The notes beneath the pieces are model-generated. The model saw only the letters and a program-made list of their open reading frames with translations, was not told the DNA's origin and ran no database searches. Of a stretch of DNA of 64,000 nucleotides, positions 32,301 through 44,300 are shown piece after piece. Positions within the stretch are counted from its first letter, which is position 1. Each line of letters begins with the position of its first letter. The position numbers and the translations under genes were made by a program. The stretch comes from Pedobacter polysacchareus (GTDB lineage Bacteria > Bacteroidota > Bacteroidia > Sphingobacteriales > Sphingobacteriaceae). The stretch is taken from assembly GCF_019802255.1 (NCBI RefSeq), contig NZ_JAHYSS010000005.1, positions 434,001-498,000 on the forward strand. The letters run 5' to 3'.

Positions 32301-35300
32301 ATGAATTTTTATAATATAAGTTCCTGCTGGAATTCCAGTAGGGCAATTAGGGTAATACGCACCATGAAACTGATTCTCTTACTGGTCACCACAGCTATCC
32401 TTCAAGTCAGCGCGGCTGGATATGCCCAAAAGAACATTACGCTTAATTTACATCATTCCTCCCTGGAAACCGTACTGAAAGAACTCCGTAAACAAAGCGG
32501 TTTTGACCTTGTGGTTGCCTCCAATACGCTTGGGAAGGCGGCTCCGGTCAGTATATCTGTAAATAAAGTTTCCCTGTCGGAAGCCCTGAAAATCTGTTTT
32601 CAAAACCAGCCCTTTGACTATTCAATTGATACCGAAACGATCATTGTTCAGGAAAAACAAGCATCGATCCTGAAAATGAAAGCCGCATTTTCCTATAAAA
32701 TATCTGGAGAGGTGCGTGATGAATTGTCAAATCCAATCCCGGGTGTAAACGTGGTAGTGGTACGTGGTAAACGTAAAACGAGTACCAATAACCAAGGTAA
32801 ATATACCATTGAAGTAGAGCCAACCGACACGCTTGAGTTTTCATATATCGGTTATAAGAAACAATATATGGCTGTACGCAATAAACTCGACATCAATATT
32901 GTATTAGAACCAACTCAGGGAAGCCTGGATGAAGTGTTGGTAGTAGGCTATGGCAAACAAAAAAGCTCACAGCTGGTAAGTTCCATCTCTACCATTAAAG
33001 GGGAGCAGCTGCAATTGCCGGGCAGAAGTTTGCAGAATGGCCTGGCCGGACAAGTGGCTGGTTTGTTTGCCGTCCAAAGAAGTGGGGAGCCTGGTTATGA
33101 CAATGCCGAAATATGGATTCGAGGAATCAGTTCTTTTGCCGGAGGAACCGGTGCATTGGTGCTGGTAGATGGTGTACCCAGAAAAATTTCAGACATTAGT
33201 CCGGAAGAAGTAGAGACGTTTACCATTTTGAAAGATGCCTCAGCTACGGCGATTTACGGAGCTGAAGGTGCGAATGGGGTCATCCTGGTGACTTCCAAAA
33301 GAGGGAAAAACCAAAAAACGTCGATAGATTTCAGAGCAGATTACAACGTAAATCAACCTACAAGAGTCCTCTCATTTTTAGGATCCCCGGATTTCCTGCG
33401 TCTTTATAATGAAGCGAAATGGAATACTGAAGGAAATCCGGACATGAGCGCTTTTATTCCTTATAAAACAGAAGAAGAGATCGCAAAATATGCCAGTGGA
33501 GAAGATCCGGATCTTTATCCCAATACCAATTGGATGGACCTGCTGGAAAAAAATGCAATCAGTCAGCGGTATGCCCTTAATTTCCGTGGTGGTGGTGATA
33601 AACTGCGTTTTTTTGTAGCCAGTTCTTACTACACAGAAGAAGGACTGTTTAAGTCTAATCCCGTTGATGCCAATGAGTTCGCCAGAACGGCAAAATATAA
33701 TACCAACATTGGATTAAAGCGATACAACTTAAGGTCTAATGTAGATTTAGATATTACCAAAACGACACTGTTGCGTGTCGATATGAGTGGTCAATACCTG
33801 ACAACTAATTACCCTGGGACTGGAACAGCAGCTATATTTTCGAATATGATGCGTAGCGCCCCGCATTTGATCCCTATGATCTATTCTAACAATTTCCCTT
33901 CCAGATATAGTGCTGCCGCAGGATATGAAAATCCTTATAGCCAATTGAATTTCTCGGGTTATGCGAAAGAATACCGTGTGGCTTTGCAAACAAATGTTGG
34001 CTTAGAGCAAAAACTGCCATTTGTGCCAGGTTTATCCGTAAAAGGTAGTGTAAGTTTTGATACCGATTTCCTTTCGAAGGTGAACCGTACACGTACACCA
34101 AGTCAGTATCTGGCTACAGGGAGAGATGAGGATGGCAACCTGTTGTTCAGAAAAATTGTAAACGGTTTAAATACCGCTACTGAGGCTGCTGGTGGTGGTT
34201 TCTCAGAAGGTAATAAGCGGATTTACATGGAAACTTCATTGAATTATAACCGTGCTTTTTCTGAAGATCATTCCGTATCAGGCCTATTGTTGTACATGCA
34301 GAAAGAAAGTCAGCTGCAAAATGATCCCTACTTATATAAAAAACAAGGAATTGTTGGACGTGGCAGCTATGGTTATAAAGATAAGTATTTTTTCGATGCC
34401 AGTTTCGGCTTTACCGGAAGTGAGAACTTTGCAGCAGGAAATAGATTTGGTTTCTTTCCGGCACTCGGTTTAGGGTATACCATCTCTAATGAAAAAGGAT
34501 TGAAAAGTATGTTCGATGCAATCGGGGTAGACCGCTTAAAGCTGAGACTATCTATAGGACGTGCAGGTAATGATCAGGTTTCCAATACCAGGTTCCCTTA
34601 TAAAGAGGCGCTTACCTGGTCTACGGAAACGGCTTTTTTGGGAATGACTTCTGGTGGCGGAACAAATAGCACTGGTAACATGATTTATGAGAATAAAGCT
34701 TATAATCCAACGATCAGCTGGGAGATTGAAGAAAAGCGAAATATAGGGGTCGATCTGATGGCCTTTAAAGGAGCGCTTGACTTCACTATAGATTACTTTA
34801 ACAATAAGAGACATGATATCCTTTTGCAGCGCAATACTGTAAACCAGGTCGCAGGTTTTATGAATAATCCATTCCAAAACTTCGGTGTGGTGACCAATAA
34901 AGGGATTGATGCCAGTTTAAATGCCAATAGGAAATTTGGCGAATTGGGTGTAAACGTTAGAGGGACTTTTACCTATGCACACAATAAAATCATCGAAATG
35001 GATGAAATTCCAAGGGCCAATTCTTATCAGAATTCAACCGGAACAAGTATTGGTCAGGTAGATGCTTGGGTGGCTGAACGTCTGTATACCGACAATGATT
35101 TTGACATTACTACTAATCCTGCCAATGGTGCCAAATCTTATGTGTTAAAAGCAGGACTGCCACTGTCGAAATTCGGACCGGTTTATCCCGGAAATATCAA
35201 GTACGTAGATTTAAATAATGATGGAGTAATTGACGACAGTGACTGGACTAAAACACCGCCAAATGCGAAAACGGCTAATCCTGAAATCATTTATGGCTTT

Positions 35301-35777
35301 GGTATTAACTTCACTTATAAAGGGTTTTATACCAGCGCCTTTTTCCAGGGGGTAGGCAATACCAGTGTATATCTGGAGCCTTCGGCGATGATTCCTTTTG
35401 TAGGGGTAGACCCGATGACGACCTCGGCAAAGGGATTTTCGAACAACCATTGGTCGGTAGATAATCCGAACCCATCGGCTTTATTGCCACGTTTACAATT
35501 GAACAATACGAATTTAAATGACAACCGCAGGAGCACCTGGTTCCTAAGAAACGGCAGCTTTTTAAGGTTTAAAAATCTGGAATTTGGTTATGCCTTCAAT
35601 AAGAAACAATTGGAGAAATTGGGTATCCAGGGCTTAAGGTTATATGCACTTGGACAAAATTTAGGCATCATCTGGGATGATGTTAAATATTGGGATCCAG
35701 AACAAGGCGGTACTTCCTCAGGATTGAAATATCCTATTCAGCGTACAATTAATTTCGGTGTAGAATTAAAGTTTTAA
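32301..35777 (+). CDS. SusC/RagA TonB-dependent outer-membrane transporter with STN domain
   Basis: An 1158-residue outer-membrane protein. A signal peptide ends near residue 42 (AAGYAQ). Then come an STN signalling domain (about 48-105; TLNLHHSSLETVLKELRKQSGFD), a carboxypeptidase-regulatory-like domain (about 133-210), the TonB plug (about 215-330; VVGYGKQKSS, LVDGVPR, ATAIYGAEGANGVILVTSKRG) and a 22-strand barrel to the C terminus. It imports a large substrate, usually an oligosaccharide or peptide, with the lipoprotein SusD as a lid. The STN domain links it to the upstream FecR and sigma factor. No glycoside hydrolase or peptidase lies in the unit, so the substrate is unknown. Confidence 0.95.
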   Translation: MNFYNISSCWNSSRAIRVIRTMKLILLLVTTAILQVSAAGYAQKNITLNLHHSSLETVLKELRKQSGFDLVVASNTLGKAAPVSISVNKVSLSEALKICFQNQPFDYSIDTETIIVQEKQASILKMKAAFSYKISGEVRDELSNPIPGVNVVVVRGKRKTSTNNQGKYTIEVEPTDTLEFSYIGYKKQYMAVRNKLDINIVLEPTQGSLDEVLVVGYGKQKSSQLVSSISTIKGEQLQLPGRSLQNGLAGQVAGLFAVQRSGEPGYDNAEIWIRGISSFAGGTGALVLVDGVPRKISDISPEEVETFTILKDASATAIYGAEGANGVILVTSKRGKNQKTSIDFRADYNVNQPTRVLSFLGSPDFLRLYNEAKWNTEGNPDMSAFIPYKTEEEIAKYASGEDPDLYPNTNWMDLLEKNAISQRYALNFRGGGDKLRFFVASSYYTEEGLFKSNPVDANEFARTAKYNTNIGLKRYNLRSNVDLDITKTTLLRVDMSGQYLTTNYPGTGTAAIFSNMMRSAPHLIPMIYSNNFPSRYSAAAGYENPYSQLNFSGYAKEYRVALQTNVGLEQKLPFVPGLSVKGSVSFDTDFLSKVNRTRTPSQYLATGRDEDGNLLFRKIVNGLNTATEAAGGGFSEGNKRIYMETSLNYNRAFSEDHSVSGLLLYMQKESQLQNDPYLYKKQGIVGRGSYGYKDKYFFDASFGFTGSENFAAGNRFGFFPALGLGYTISNEKGLKSMFDAIGVDRLKLRLSIGRAGNDQVSNTRFPYKEALTWSTETAFLGMTSGGGTNSTGNMIYENKAYNPTISWEIEEKRNIGVDLMAFKGALDFTIDYFNNKRHDILLQRNTVNQVAGFMNNPFQNFGVVTNKGIDASLNANRKFGELGVNVRGTFTYAHNKIIEMDEIPRANSYQNSTGTSIGQVDAWVAERLYTDNDFDITTNPANGAKSYVLKAGLPLSKFGPVYPGNIKYVDLNNDGVIDDSDWTKTPPNAKTANPEIIYGFGINFTYKGFYTSAFFQGVGNTSVYLEPSAMIPFVGVDPMTTSAKGFSNNHWSVDNPNPSALLPRLQLNNTNLNDNRRSTWFLRNGSFLRFKNLEFGYAFNKKQLEKLGIQGLRLYALGQNLGIIWDDVKYWDPEQGGTSSGLKYPIQRTINFGVELKF

Positions 35778-35783
35778 AAGGTC

Positions 35784-37796
35784 ATGAGAAAATATACATA
35801 TCTAATACTGTTCGTAGAAATATTAACCCTACTTACTTTTAGTTCCTGCAAAAAATACCTGGATGTTAGTGATGACTTTTCAGAGTCAGATAGTAAAGGG
35901 TTTATCTTTACCAATCCCGGGCAGTCCAGAAGGTTTCAGCGCTATATCTATAAGGCCATGCCCGATTATTCGGACTATTCTTCCGCAAGTTCTAATGCCA
36001 ACGGATTGGGAAATCCATGGGCGAGTATGAGTGATGAGCTTAAAAATAATGCGAACGGCGTACTAAGAAACATCGTGACTCAGGGTTATACGGCTAGTAC
36101 CGCTCCAGGTAACACTTTTCACCGATGGGCAACCTTATACAAGGTGATCCGTCAAGCCACCATTTATATTGATTCAGGAAGGGTGATTGGTGCACAGGGT
36201 GATCCAGACTTTATTGATGATGCCGAATTAAAGCAATTAAAAGCAGAGGCTTATTTTTTTAGGGCTTACTCGCATTATCTATTGTTTGAGCAGTATGGGC
36301 CAATTCCAATTATGAATACGGAAGCCGATCCTACAGATCCTAATGTTGATTTTTTTAGGAACTCTGTAGATGAGGTTCTGGCTTCAATCGATGCTGATTT
36401 GCTGAAAGCTAAGGAAGACTTATCAGAAAATAGGTTTTCAACTTCATTTGCCAGCGGCTTTGATGAAAACAAGCTGGCGATCCCCACTAAAGGTGTTGCC
36501 CTGGCGGTCAGAGCTAAACTTTGGATGTATGCTGCCTCTCCATTGTACAATGGAGGTTATTCGGAAGCTTTAGCCCTGACGAATAGTGATGGAAAAAAAC
36601 TGTTTCCTGCGAAGGATCCTGGTAAATGGGTAAAGGCAAAAAATGCAGTGAAAGACTTTATTGATTTCGCCAATGCAGGTAATTATGAGCTATATTATAG
36701 TGCCACTGCCAACAATCCGCATTTAAATATTTATGAACTGTTTCAGCGGTATAACAAAGAAATTATCTGGGCGAATCCTATTCAGAGTTTTGCTGCAGTA
36801 GAAGCCAATCAAACACCACGAGATATCACCGTGACAGCAGGTGGAAGCACTGGTGCTAATCTGGGTGTAACACAGGAAATGGTGGATGCATTCTTTACTA
36901 AAGATGGTTTAGATATTCATGATACAGGTTCTCAATATACAGAGGTTGGTTTTTCTAATGTTCCTAATCCAGCTACGAGATTTGTAAAAAGCGGCAGTAC
37001 GGTGATCATGACGGATGCAAATATTTCAAATATGTACGCCAACAGAGAGCCGCGTTTTTATGCATCAGTTACTTATCAGGGAAAAAGCTGGCACGATGTG
37101 GTGTCGAATACGGCTTTACAAGGGACAACTGCTGCTACTTCAAAGGCGACAAAAGTGTTGTTTGCCAGAGGTATTTCTTCCTCTGTGAACCCGCTGCCTG
37201 GCTATGGTGGGATTGCGAATAATGACAATCGTATCGGTGGATTTCCTAGTACTGGGTACCTGTGTTATAAGCGAAGCAACAGAACGATTCATCCGACCGT
37301 TGGTTCTGGTATTAGATCGGTTTTCAGACCATCAATTATTTTCCGCCTGGCTGATTTCTACCTGTTATATGCAGAAGCATTAAATGAAATAAATCCAGCT
37401 GATCCTGAAATTATTACTTACCTGGATAAAGTGAGGTTGAGAGCTGGGATTCCAGGATATTTGGATTTGCAGAACAGTGGTCTTAAAACAGGTGTGATTG
37501 GTCAGTATGCGGCACAGGTAAAAGCAATCAGGCAAGAACGTCAGATTGAATTGTTCACTGAAGGGCAGCGGTATTTTGATGTGCGCAGATGGATGATTGC
37601 CGATAAACCGGAAGGTCGTCAGGGAGGCGTTTTTCATGGAATGAATATGGATGGTAAAGCCGATGACCTCAGTTTTTATCAACGCAATGATTATGATCGT
37701 GCCCCGAGGGTCTTTTCTCGCGCGATGTATCTGTACCCAATCCCTTTGAGTCAGATTACAATAAGTAAAAAATTAATCCAGAATCCTGGATGGTAA
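35784..37796 (+). CDS. SusD/RagB nutrient-binding outer-membrane lipoprotein
   Basis: A 670-residue lipoprotein with signal peptide and lipobox ending at C22 (LTFSSC). The N-terminal SusD-like TPR helices include LKAEAYFFRAYSHYLLFEQYG. The C-terminal SusD domain has IFRLADFYLLYAEALNEIN and IRQERQIELFTEGQRYFDVRRW. It is larger than the usual 500-600 residues, with extra loops in the ligand-facing middle part. It starts 6 bases after susC and forms its surface lid. A strong terminator follows. Confidence 0.95.
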   Translation: MRKYTYLILFVEILTLLTFSSCKKYLDVSDDFSESDSKGFIFTNPGQSRRFQRYIYKAMPDYSDYSSASSNANGLGNPWASMSDELKNNANGVLRNIVTQGYTASTAPGNTFHRWATLYKVIRQATIYIDSGRVIGAQGDPDFIDDAELKQLKAEAYFFRAYSHYLLFEQYGPIPIMNTEADPTDPNVDFFRNSVDEVLASIDADLLKAKEDLSENRFSTSFASGFDENKLAIPTKGVALAVRAKLWMYAASPLYNGGYSEALALTNSDGKKLFPAKDPGKWVKAKNAVKDFIDFANAGNYELYYSATANNPHLNIYELFQRYNKEIIWANPIQSFAAVEANQTPRDITVTAGGSTGANLGVTQEMVDAFFTKDGLDIHDTGSQYTEVGFSNVPNPATRFVKSGSTVIMTDANISNMYANREPRFYASVTYQGKSWHDVVSNTALQGTTAATSKATKVLFARGISSSVNPLPGYGGIANNDNRIGGFPSTGYLCYKRSNRTIHPTVGSGIRSVFRPSIIFRLADFYLLYAEALNEINPADPEIITYLDKVRLRAGIPGYLDLQNSGLKTGVIGQYAAQVKAIRQERQIELFTEGQRYFDVRRWMIADKPEGRQGGVFHGMNMDGKADDLSFYQRNDYDRAPRVFSRAMYLYPIPLSQITISKKLIQNPGW

Positions 37797-37800
37797 AAGG

Positions 37801-37840
37801 ACAAGAAAGGTGGTTTTTTAAGACCACCTTTCTTGTGTTT
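37801..37840 (+). terminator. Terminator of the susCD unit
   Basis: A perfect 14-bp stem (37801-37814 with 37823-37836), an 8-base loop, then GTTT. It separates the uptake unit from the synthase operon. Confidence 0.85.
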
Positions 37841-38312
37841 AAGGCTTTTTATTTTGACCCGATCGAGGCCGCAGGATCGTTAAAGGAATTTCTAGACATC
37901 GCCTTTTTAGATTTTTTACTCCCTATATGTTTGTTTTGAAGAAATGAACAAGCCAGAACGAATTTTTAGTGCTTGATTTTTAGCTTAACATTAAGTATTT
38001 GTTAAGTTATCTGCCTGTGTGTCTTGTTTTTGGCCTTTTTTGTTTGTTCTTTTTGTTCATTGTTAGACTTTTCGTGTCGTCGAATGATTATAGTAGTAAT
38101 TTTGTCAATATAGAAGCGTAGGATTATAGCTTTTTATTGTCTTTTTAGGATTTTAATAAATAATTATTCTAAAAACGCATGATTTTATTGACATAGAGCT
38201 ACTTTGAGTAAAAACCAAGGTGTTTTCTTTTCAAAAATACTGTTTCTAATCTAATATTCCTATTGGTTTTAGAATTACACGAAAAATTGAATCCCTAATC
38301 ATCCCTAATTAT
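37841..38312. other. Leader region of the synthase operon
   Basis: A 470-base AT-rich spacer with no gene. It is unusually rich in T tracts on the plus strand. Two TAnnTTTG matches occur (TATGTTTG at 37926-37933 and TAATTTTG at 38097-38104). The second would give a leader of roughly 200 bases before the operon's first ATG. No clear operator or riboswitch was recognised. Confidence 0.4.
38097..38104 (+). promoter_or_regulatory. Candidate -7 box for the synthase operon
   Basis: TAATTTTG matches TAnnTTTG, but no TTG element is correctly spaced upstream. It is a weak candidate. Confidence 0.25.
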
Positions 38313-41300
38313 ATGAAAACTCCCTTAATTATTGGAATAACTCCGTATGAAAGGCCCGATGTGAATCTCGCACTCTCATTATCAAATGCCAAGGCTTTTC
38401 CTGTACTCCATCTCGGTAGAGATAGGGCAAGGGCTGCTGAAGCACTTGAACAACTCACACAGAAATCTGCGAAGCAATTTGGCGTATGCCTGGTTTCGGA
38501 GGAGCTGCAGGACCTCATTTTACCTGAACAGGTAACAATGGTGATTTTGCCCTACGGCAAGAAATTTACTGGAAACAAGCGTTTAAAGCTGTTTTACCAG
38601 GTACATGATATTGAAGAAGCTCGAAAAGCAAAGGCGGAAGGTGCCGCTGCTATCGTGATAAAAGGCAATGAAGGTGCCGGAAGAGTAGGATATGAATCCT
38701 CATATGTCCTTTTCCAGCGTATTGTCAAGGAAATTAAAGACATCGCCATTTATGTGCAGGGCGGCGTAGGCATCCATACTGCAGCAGCATTGGTGGCTGC
38801 TGGTGCCACAGGAGTAGTCCTGGACAGTCAGCTGACCTTATTTCCGGAATGTACAGCGCCAAAAGCAATTAAACTGGTTGCTGAAAAATTAAATGGAAAT
38901 GAAACCAGATTAATAGGTAATTGCCGCGTATTGGTACGTCCAAATTCTCCGGTGCTGGAAGACCAGGCAACAGAAAAAGACCTGGAAAAGTATTTTAATG
39001 GCTTTGATCTGGCAGAAAACTTTCTTCCCCTCGGACAAGATATTGCCTTGTCAATAGATCTTGTAGCGCGTTATAAGAAACTAGATCAACTGGTATTTGG
39101 AATGGAAGAGGCTATTTATGGCCACTTAAATCAAGCTAAATCATTGAATGTGATCAGTATGGGTAATCCGCTCGCGCAAGACCTGAACATCACTTATCCG
39201 ATTGCCCAGGGGCCGATGACCAGAGTAAGCGATGTGGCATCATTTGCTGATGCCGTTGCCGATGCAGGAGCACTGCCTTTTATTGCGCTGTCTCTGTTGA
39301 AAGGAAAAACTGCCGAAAACCTGATGATAGAGACTAAAAAACTCGCCGGAATTAAAACCTGGGGAGTAGGCGTGCTTGGTTTTGCGCCTCAGGAATTGAG
39401 GGATGAGCAGATGGCCTATATCAAAACCCATTTGCCACCGGTAGTTTTAATTGCCGGAGGAAGACCTTCTCAGGCAAAACCTTTGGAAAAACTGGGCATT
39501 AAAACATTTTTACATGTGCCTTCAGCATCCTTGCTGGATATGTTTCTTAAAGAAGGTGCAAAAAGATTTGTTTTTGAAGGCAGGGAATGCGGTGGGCACG
39601 TCGGCCCATTGTCGAGCATGGTACTCTGGGAAAAACAGATCGAGCGCCTGTTAAAAGAAGAGCAGCCAGCGCAGATCAGTGTGTTCTTTGCAGGAGGAAT
39701 CCATGATGCCTTATCTACTGCTTTTATCGCCGTGATGGCTGCCCCACTGGCAGCTAAAGGGGTAAAAGTAGGGGTGTTAATGGGGACTTCCTATTTATAT
39801 ACAAAAGAAGCAGTAAGTACGGGGGCCATTCAGGGGAAATTCCAGGAGCAGGCATTGTTATCAAATGATACTGTATTACTGGAAACTGCCCCTGGTCATG
39901 AAACCAGGTGCTTAAACTCGCCCTTTGCGGAATTCTTTAATGCAGAGAAAGAAAAACTTCAGCAGGAAGGAATTGATAAAAAGGAAATCTGGGAGAAACT
40001 GGAAACCCTCAATGTAGGACGTCTGCGCATTGCCGCGAAAGGCATTGAACGTAAAGGTGATCAACTATTGAGCATAAATGAACAGGAACAGCTGGACCTG
40101 GGCATGTACATGATTGGTCAGATTGCTTCGATGTGTCATAACGTGGTATCGATCCTGGACCTGCACAAGGAAGTCGCAGATCGGAATTACCATTATATTC
40201 AGGAAGCAAAGCTGGCAGCAGTACCGGAAGCGAAAGAAAAATCGCTTAAAGTAGCCATCATTGGTATGGCCTGTATTTTCCCTGGAGCAAAAAACCTGGA
40301 AGAATATTGGCGCAATATTGTGCTTGGCAAAGATACCGTTACAGAAGTTCCAGATGAACGCTGGAATAAAGAATTATACTATGATCCTACCTCTACCGCA
40401 GGAGAAATGTCGCATTCCAAATGGGGGGGATTTATTCCGAAAGTTGATTTTGATCCCCTGGAGTACGGCATTCCACCGCAGTCGCTGGCCGCAATTGAAC
40501 CCACGCAATTACTGACCTTAATGGTGGCCAGACAGGCGATGGAACACGCTGGTTACAAAGAAGGGAGTTTCAATGCCGAAAACGTATCGGTTATTATTGG
40601 TGCGGAAGGTGGAAATGACCTGGCCAATAGCTACAGTTTCCGTTGTTTCTACAAACAGGTATTCGGAGAAATGCCAGAAGAACTGGATGCAGCCCTGCCA
40701 AAGATGACAGAAGATTCCTTCCCTGGAATTCTCGCCAATGTGATCTCCGGAAGGATTACGAACCGCCTAAACCTTGGTGGACGCAATTTCACGGTGGATG
40801 CTGCCTGTGCTTCTTCCCTGGCCGCACTGGATCTGGCTTGTCAGGAGTTATTCCTGGAAAAATCTGATATGGTACTGGCAGGTGGTTCAGACCTGCACAA
40901 TGGCATCAATGATTACCTGATGTTTTCCAGTACACATGCACTTTCCCGCAAAGGCAGATGCGCGACTTTTGATGCGGAAGCAGATGGAATTGCCCTGGGT
41001 GAAGGAGTGGCCATGCTGGTGCTGAAAAGAGAAGAAGATGCCATCAGAGATGGAGATACGATATATTCGGTGATTCAAGGGATTGGTGGATCCAGTGATG
41101 GTAAAAGCCTTGGCTTAACCGCACCACGTAAATCCGGACAAGTAAAAGCCCTGGAACGTGCCTATTGTCAGGCGGGAATTTCCCCTGCTGCACTTGGATT
41201 GGTAGAAGCCCATGGAACAGGAACGGTTGTTGGCGATAGGACAGAATTGAGCGCGCTTACCGATATGCTCCATCAATCTGGTGCTACAGCCAATCAGACG

Positions 41301-44300
41301 CACCTTGGATCTGTAAAAACACAAATCGGACATACGAAATGTGCTGCCGGTTTAGCCGGTTTGATTAAAGCTACCTTATCCACTTATTATGGCGTAAAAC
41401 CGCCAACCATCAATTTAAAGAGCCCTAACAGTTATTATAACGGTAAAACAAGCCCTTTTGCTTTTCATACGGAAGCAGGCCTGTGGATGGAAGAAAAACG
41501 TTATGCCGGTATCAGTGCTTTCGGTTTTGGCGGAACAAATTTCCATGCCGTAATAGAAAGCAGCAACCCGGTTGCGGATCAGGTATCCGCATTGAAATCC
41601 TGGCCTTCTGAGCTTTTTGTTTTCAGAGGGGATACTTATGAAGAAGCAAAAGCAAGGCTGATTACTGTGAAAACATTGCTGGACGACAACGACAGCGTCC
41701 CTTTAAAAGACATTGCCTATAGTCTGGCCCTTGGAAATGGAAAACCTGTACAGTTTAGTATGGTGGCCGACAGTCCCGAGGATCTGATCATGAAAATTGA
41801 TCTGGCTTTATCGGGGGTAGAGAGTATCGATACCTATATCACTAAAAAGAAAGCCGGTAAAGTGGCCTTTATGTTCCCCGGACAAGGTAGTCAGCGCATC
41901 AATATGGCCAGAGACTTATTTGTCATCTTCCCGGCCATGCGCAAGCTCTTGAAAGGAAATCCTGTATTGGAACAAGTGCTTTTTCCAAATGCCGTTTTTG
42001 ATGAAGCTTCCCTAAAAGCGCAAAAAGAAAGGATCAAAGATACCCGTATGGCACAGCCGTTATTAGGAATTGTAGACCTTGCATTGGCCAATTTCCTAAG
42101 AGATTTGGGGATAGAGCCTGATATGGTGGCCGGACATAGCTACGGTGAATTACCCGCTTTATGCTTTGCAGGTGCCTTTGAGGAAGATCAGCTGGTTTAC
42201 CTGAGTGAGCAGCGTGCTAAAGCAATTCTGGAGGCCGTAGCAGGAGAAGATACCGGAGCGATGATCGCCGTTAATGGCAATCAGGAAGAACTTCTGAAAT
42301 TAATTGAAGGAATGGAAGACATCTATCCGGTTAATTTCAATTCCCCAACTCAACTGGTGATTGCAGGAACAACGCCCGCCATCCAAAGCCTCAGCGCCAA
42401 TCTGAAAACTGCAAAAATTTCCTTCAGATTATTAGAAGTGGCCTGTGCTTTTCATAGCCCGATCATGGCGAAATCCAGAGGAGGCTATCTGGAAGTCTTA
42501 AGTCCTGTTGATTTCAAGGAGCTGACCTTGCCGGTATGGTCAAATACCACCGCTGGATTGTATCCTGAAAATGCCTTGGCTGTAAAGGAAAGATTAGCTG
42601 AACATCTCGTGAAACCCGTAAGGTTTGTAGAACAGGTACAGCAAATGTATGCCGATGGGGCCAGGATTTTCATTGAAGTTGGGCCAGGAAAAGTCCTCAG
42701 CTCCCTGGTGAAAGCCTGTATTGCCAAAGACGAATTGATACTCTACGCAGAGGACAATGGGCACAACAAAATCACACACCTGCTTTGCATGATCGCAGCT
42801 TATATGGCAACCGGTCGTGAGCTGAAAATTGAACAGCTTTTTGAAGGTCGTGATGCCAGATTATTAGACCTTGGTGAGGTCGGAAAATATAAAAAAAACT
42901 CTACTGTATGGACAGTAAATGGACAGCACGCCGTGCCGATTACAGGAAAGCTGCCAGCTTATGGCGCATTACCAATCATAGAACCCATAAAATTGAAAAA
43001 TAGAATAGAAAATACCGCAAGCCCTTCCAATGCAGCAGAACAAATGATGCAGGAGTATTTGAACAGCATGAAAATGATGATTCAGGCACAGCGTGATGTG
43101 ATGCTAACCTTTTTAGGACAGCAGCAGTTAAACGTTAATCCAGTGGTTTATCCTCAAATCATCAGCGCAACCCCGGTTACCCCGCAAACGATGACCACTC
43201 CGGCACAAATACTGAGCCCATCGGTAACTACTGCAGCACCAATAGCAGCAAAAACGATTCATATTGATGTGAAAATGGTGCTGATGCAGATTGTGAGTGA
43301 TAAAACGGGCTATCCACAGGATATGCTGGGAATGGAAATGGATCTGGAAGCAGACCTGAGCATCGATTCTATTAAGAGAATGGAAATCATTGGTGCCCTG
43401 CGTACAGAATTAGGTGGTTTTAGTGATGCCGGAAAAAACGAAGATACCTTTATGGAGGAGCTCGCAGGAATTAAAACCTTGAGCGGCCTGGTCAATTGGA
43501 TCAAAGAAAATAATACTCCTGCGATTGTTGGTGGGGAAACACTGAACACTGAAAATACTGCAGCAGCATCGCAGCTGGCTCCAGTGCAAGGAAATGGACT
43601 GCTGAAATTGAGCCCCCCGGCGATAAAATCAGCTATTCTGAAGGTGGTCAGTGAAAAAACTGGTTATCCGGAGGATATGCTGGGAATGGACCTGGATCTG
43701 GAGGCTGATTTAAGTATCGATTCTATTAAAAGAATGGAGATCATCGGGGAGCTAAAAACAAAAATCGGCTTCAGCAAAGGCGATGAAGCCGATGATGACC
43801 TGATGGAGAAATTAGCCGCCATCAAAACTTTGAATGGGCTGCTGAACTGGATTGCAGAGATCGAATCGGAAAGTTCAGAGACCTTTTTGGAAGCAAAAAA
43901 GATCATTGAAGAAAGTGGAATCAGCTCCAGAAATAACGAACCTTTATCAAGGTTGCGGTTTGAATTGACTCCTTCAAACTTAATAAATGAAATACCTGTA
44001 AGCCTTAAAGGGATGCGTTTTGCCATCACAGATGATAAAGGGCCGCAGGCATTAGCGATCAAAACAGTTTTCGAGGAGAAGGGGGCAGCTGTAACTGTTG
44101 TTACTCCAAAGGATAGCCTCAAAGGATATCAGGGACTTTTGATCCTCAATATGTTCAGTTCCAGCAATCAAACAGAGATGATGGATTGTATTGGATTGAT
44201 CAAAAAGCTGGATCTGGAGGAAATGAAATGGGTGTATGTGGTCTCTGATACGAAGGGTCACCTGAATGATATCGGAGATAACACACTACTTAGACGTTTT

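Noticed and set aside
43260..43870. Near-duplicate segments that could be a recent DNA duplication
   Set aside because: These are the two tandem ACP domains of synthase A, a normal feature of this synthase type; the codons have diverged.
43664..44122. A 152-codon minus-strand open frame inside synthase A
   Set aside because: It lies opposite the second ACP and linker, has low-complexity Ser-rich composition and no family features. It is a shadow of the real coding strand.
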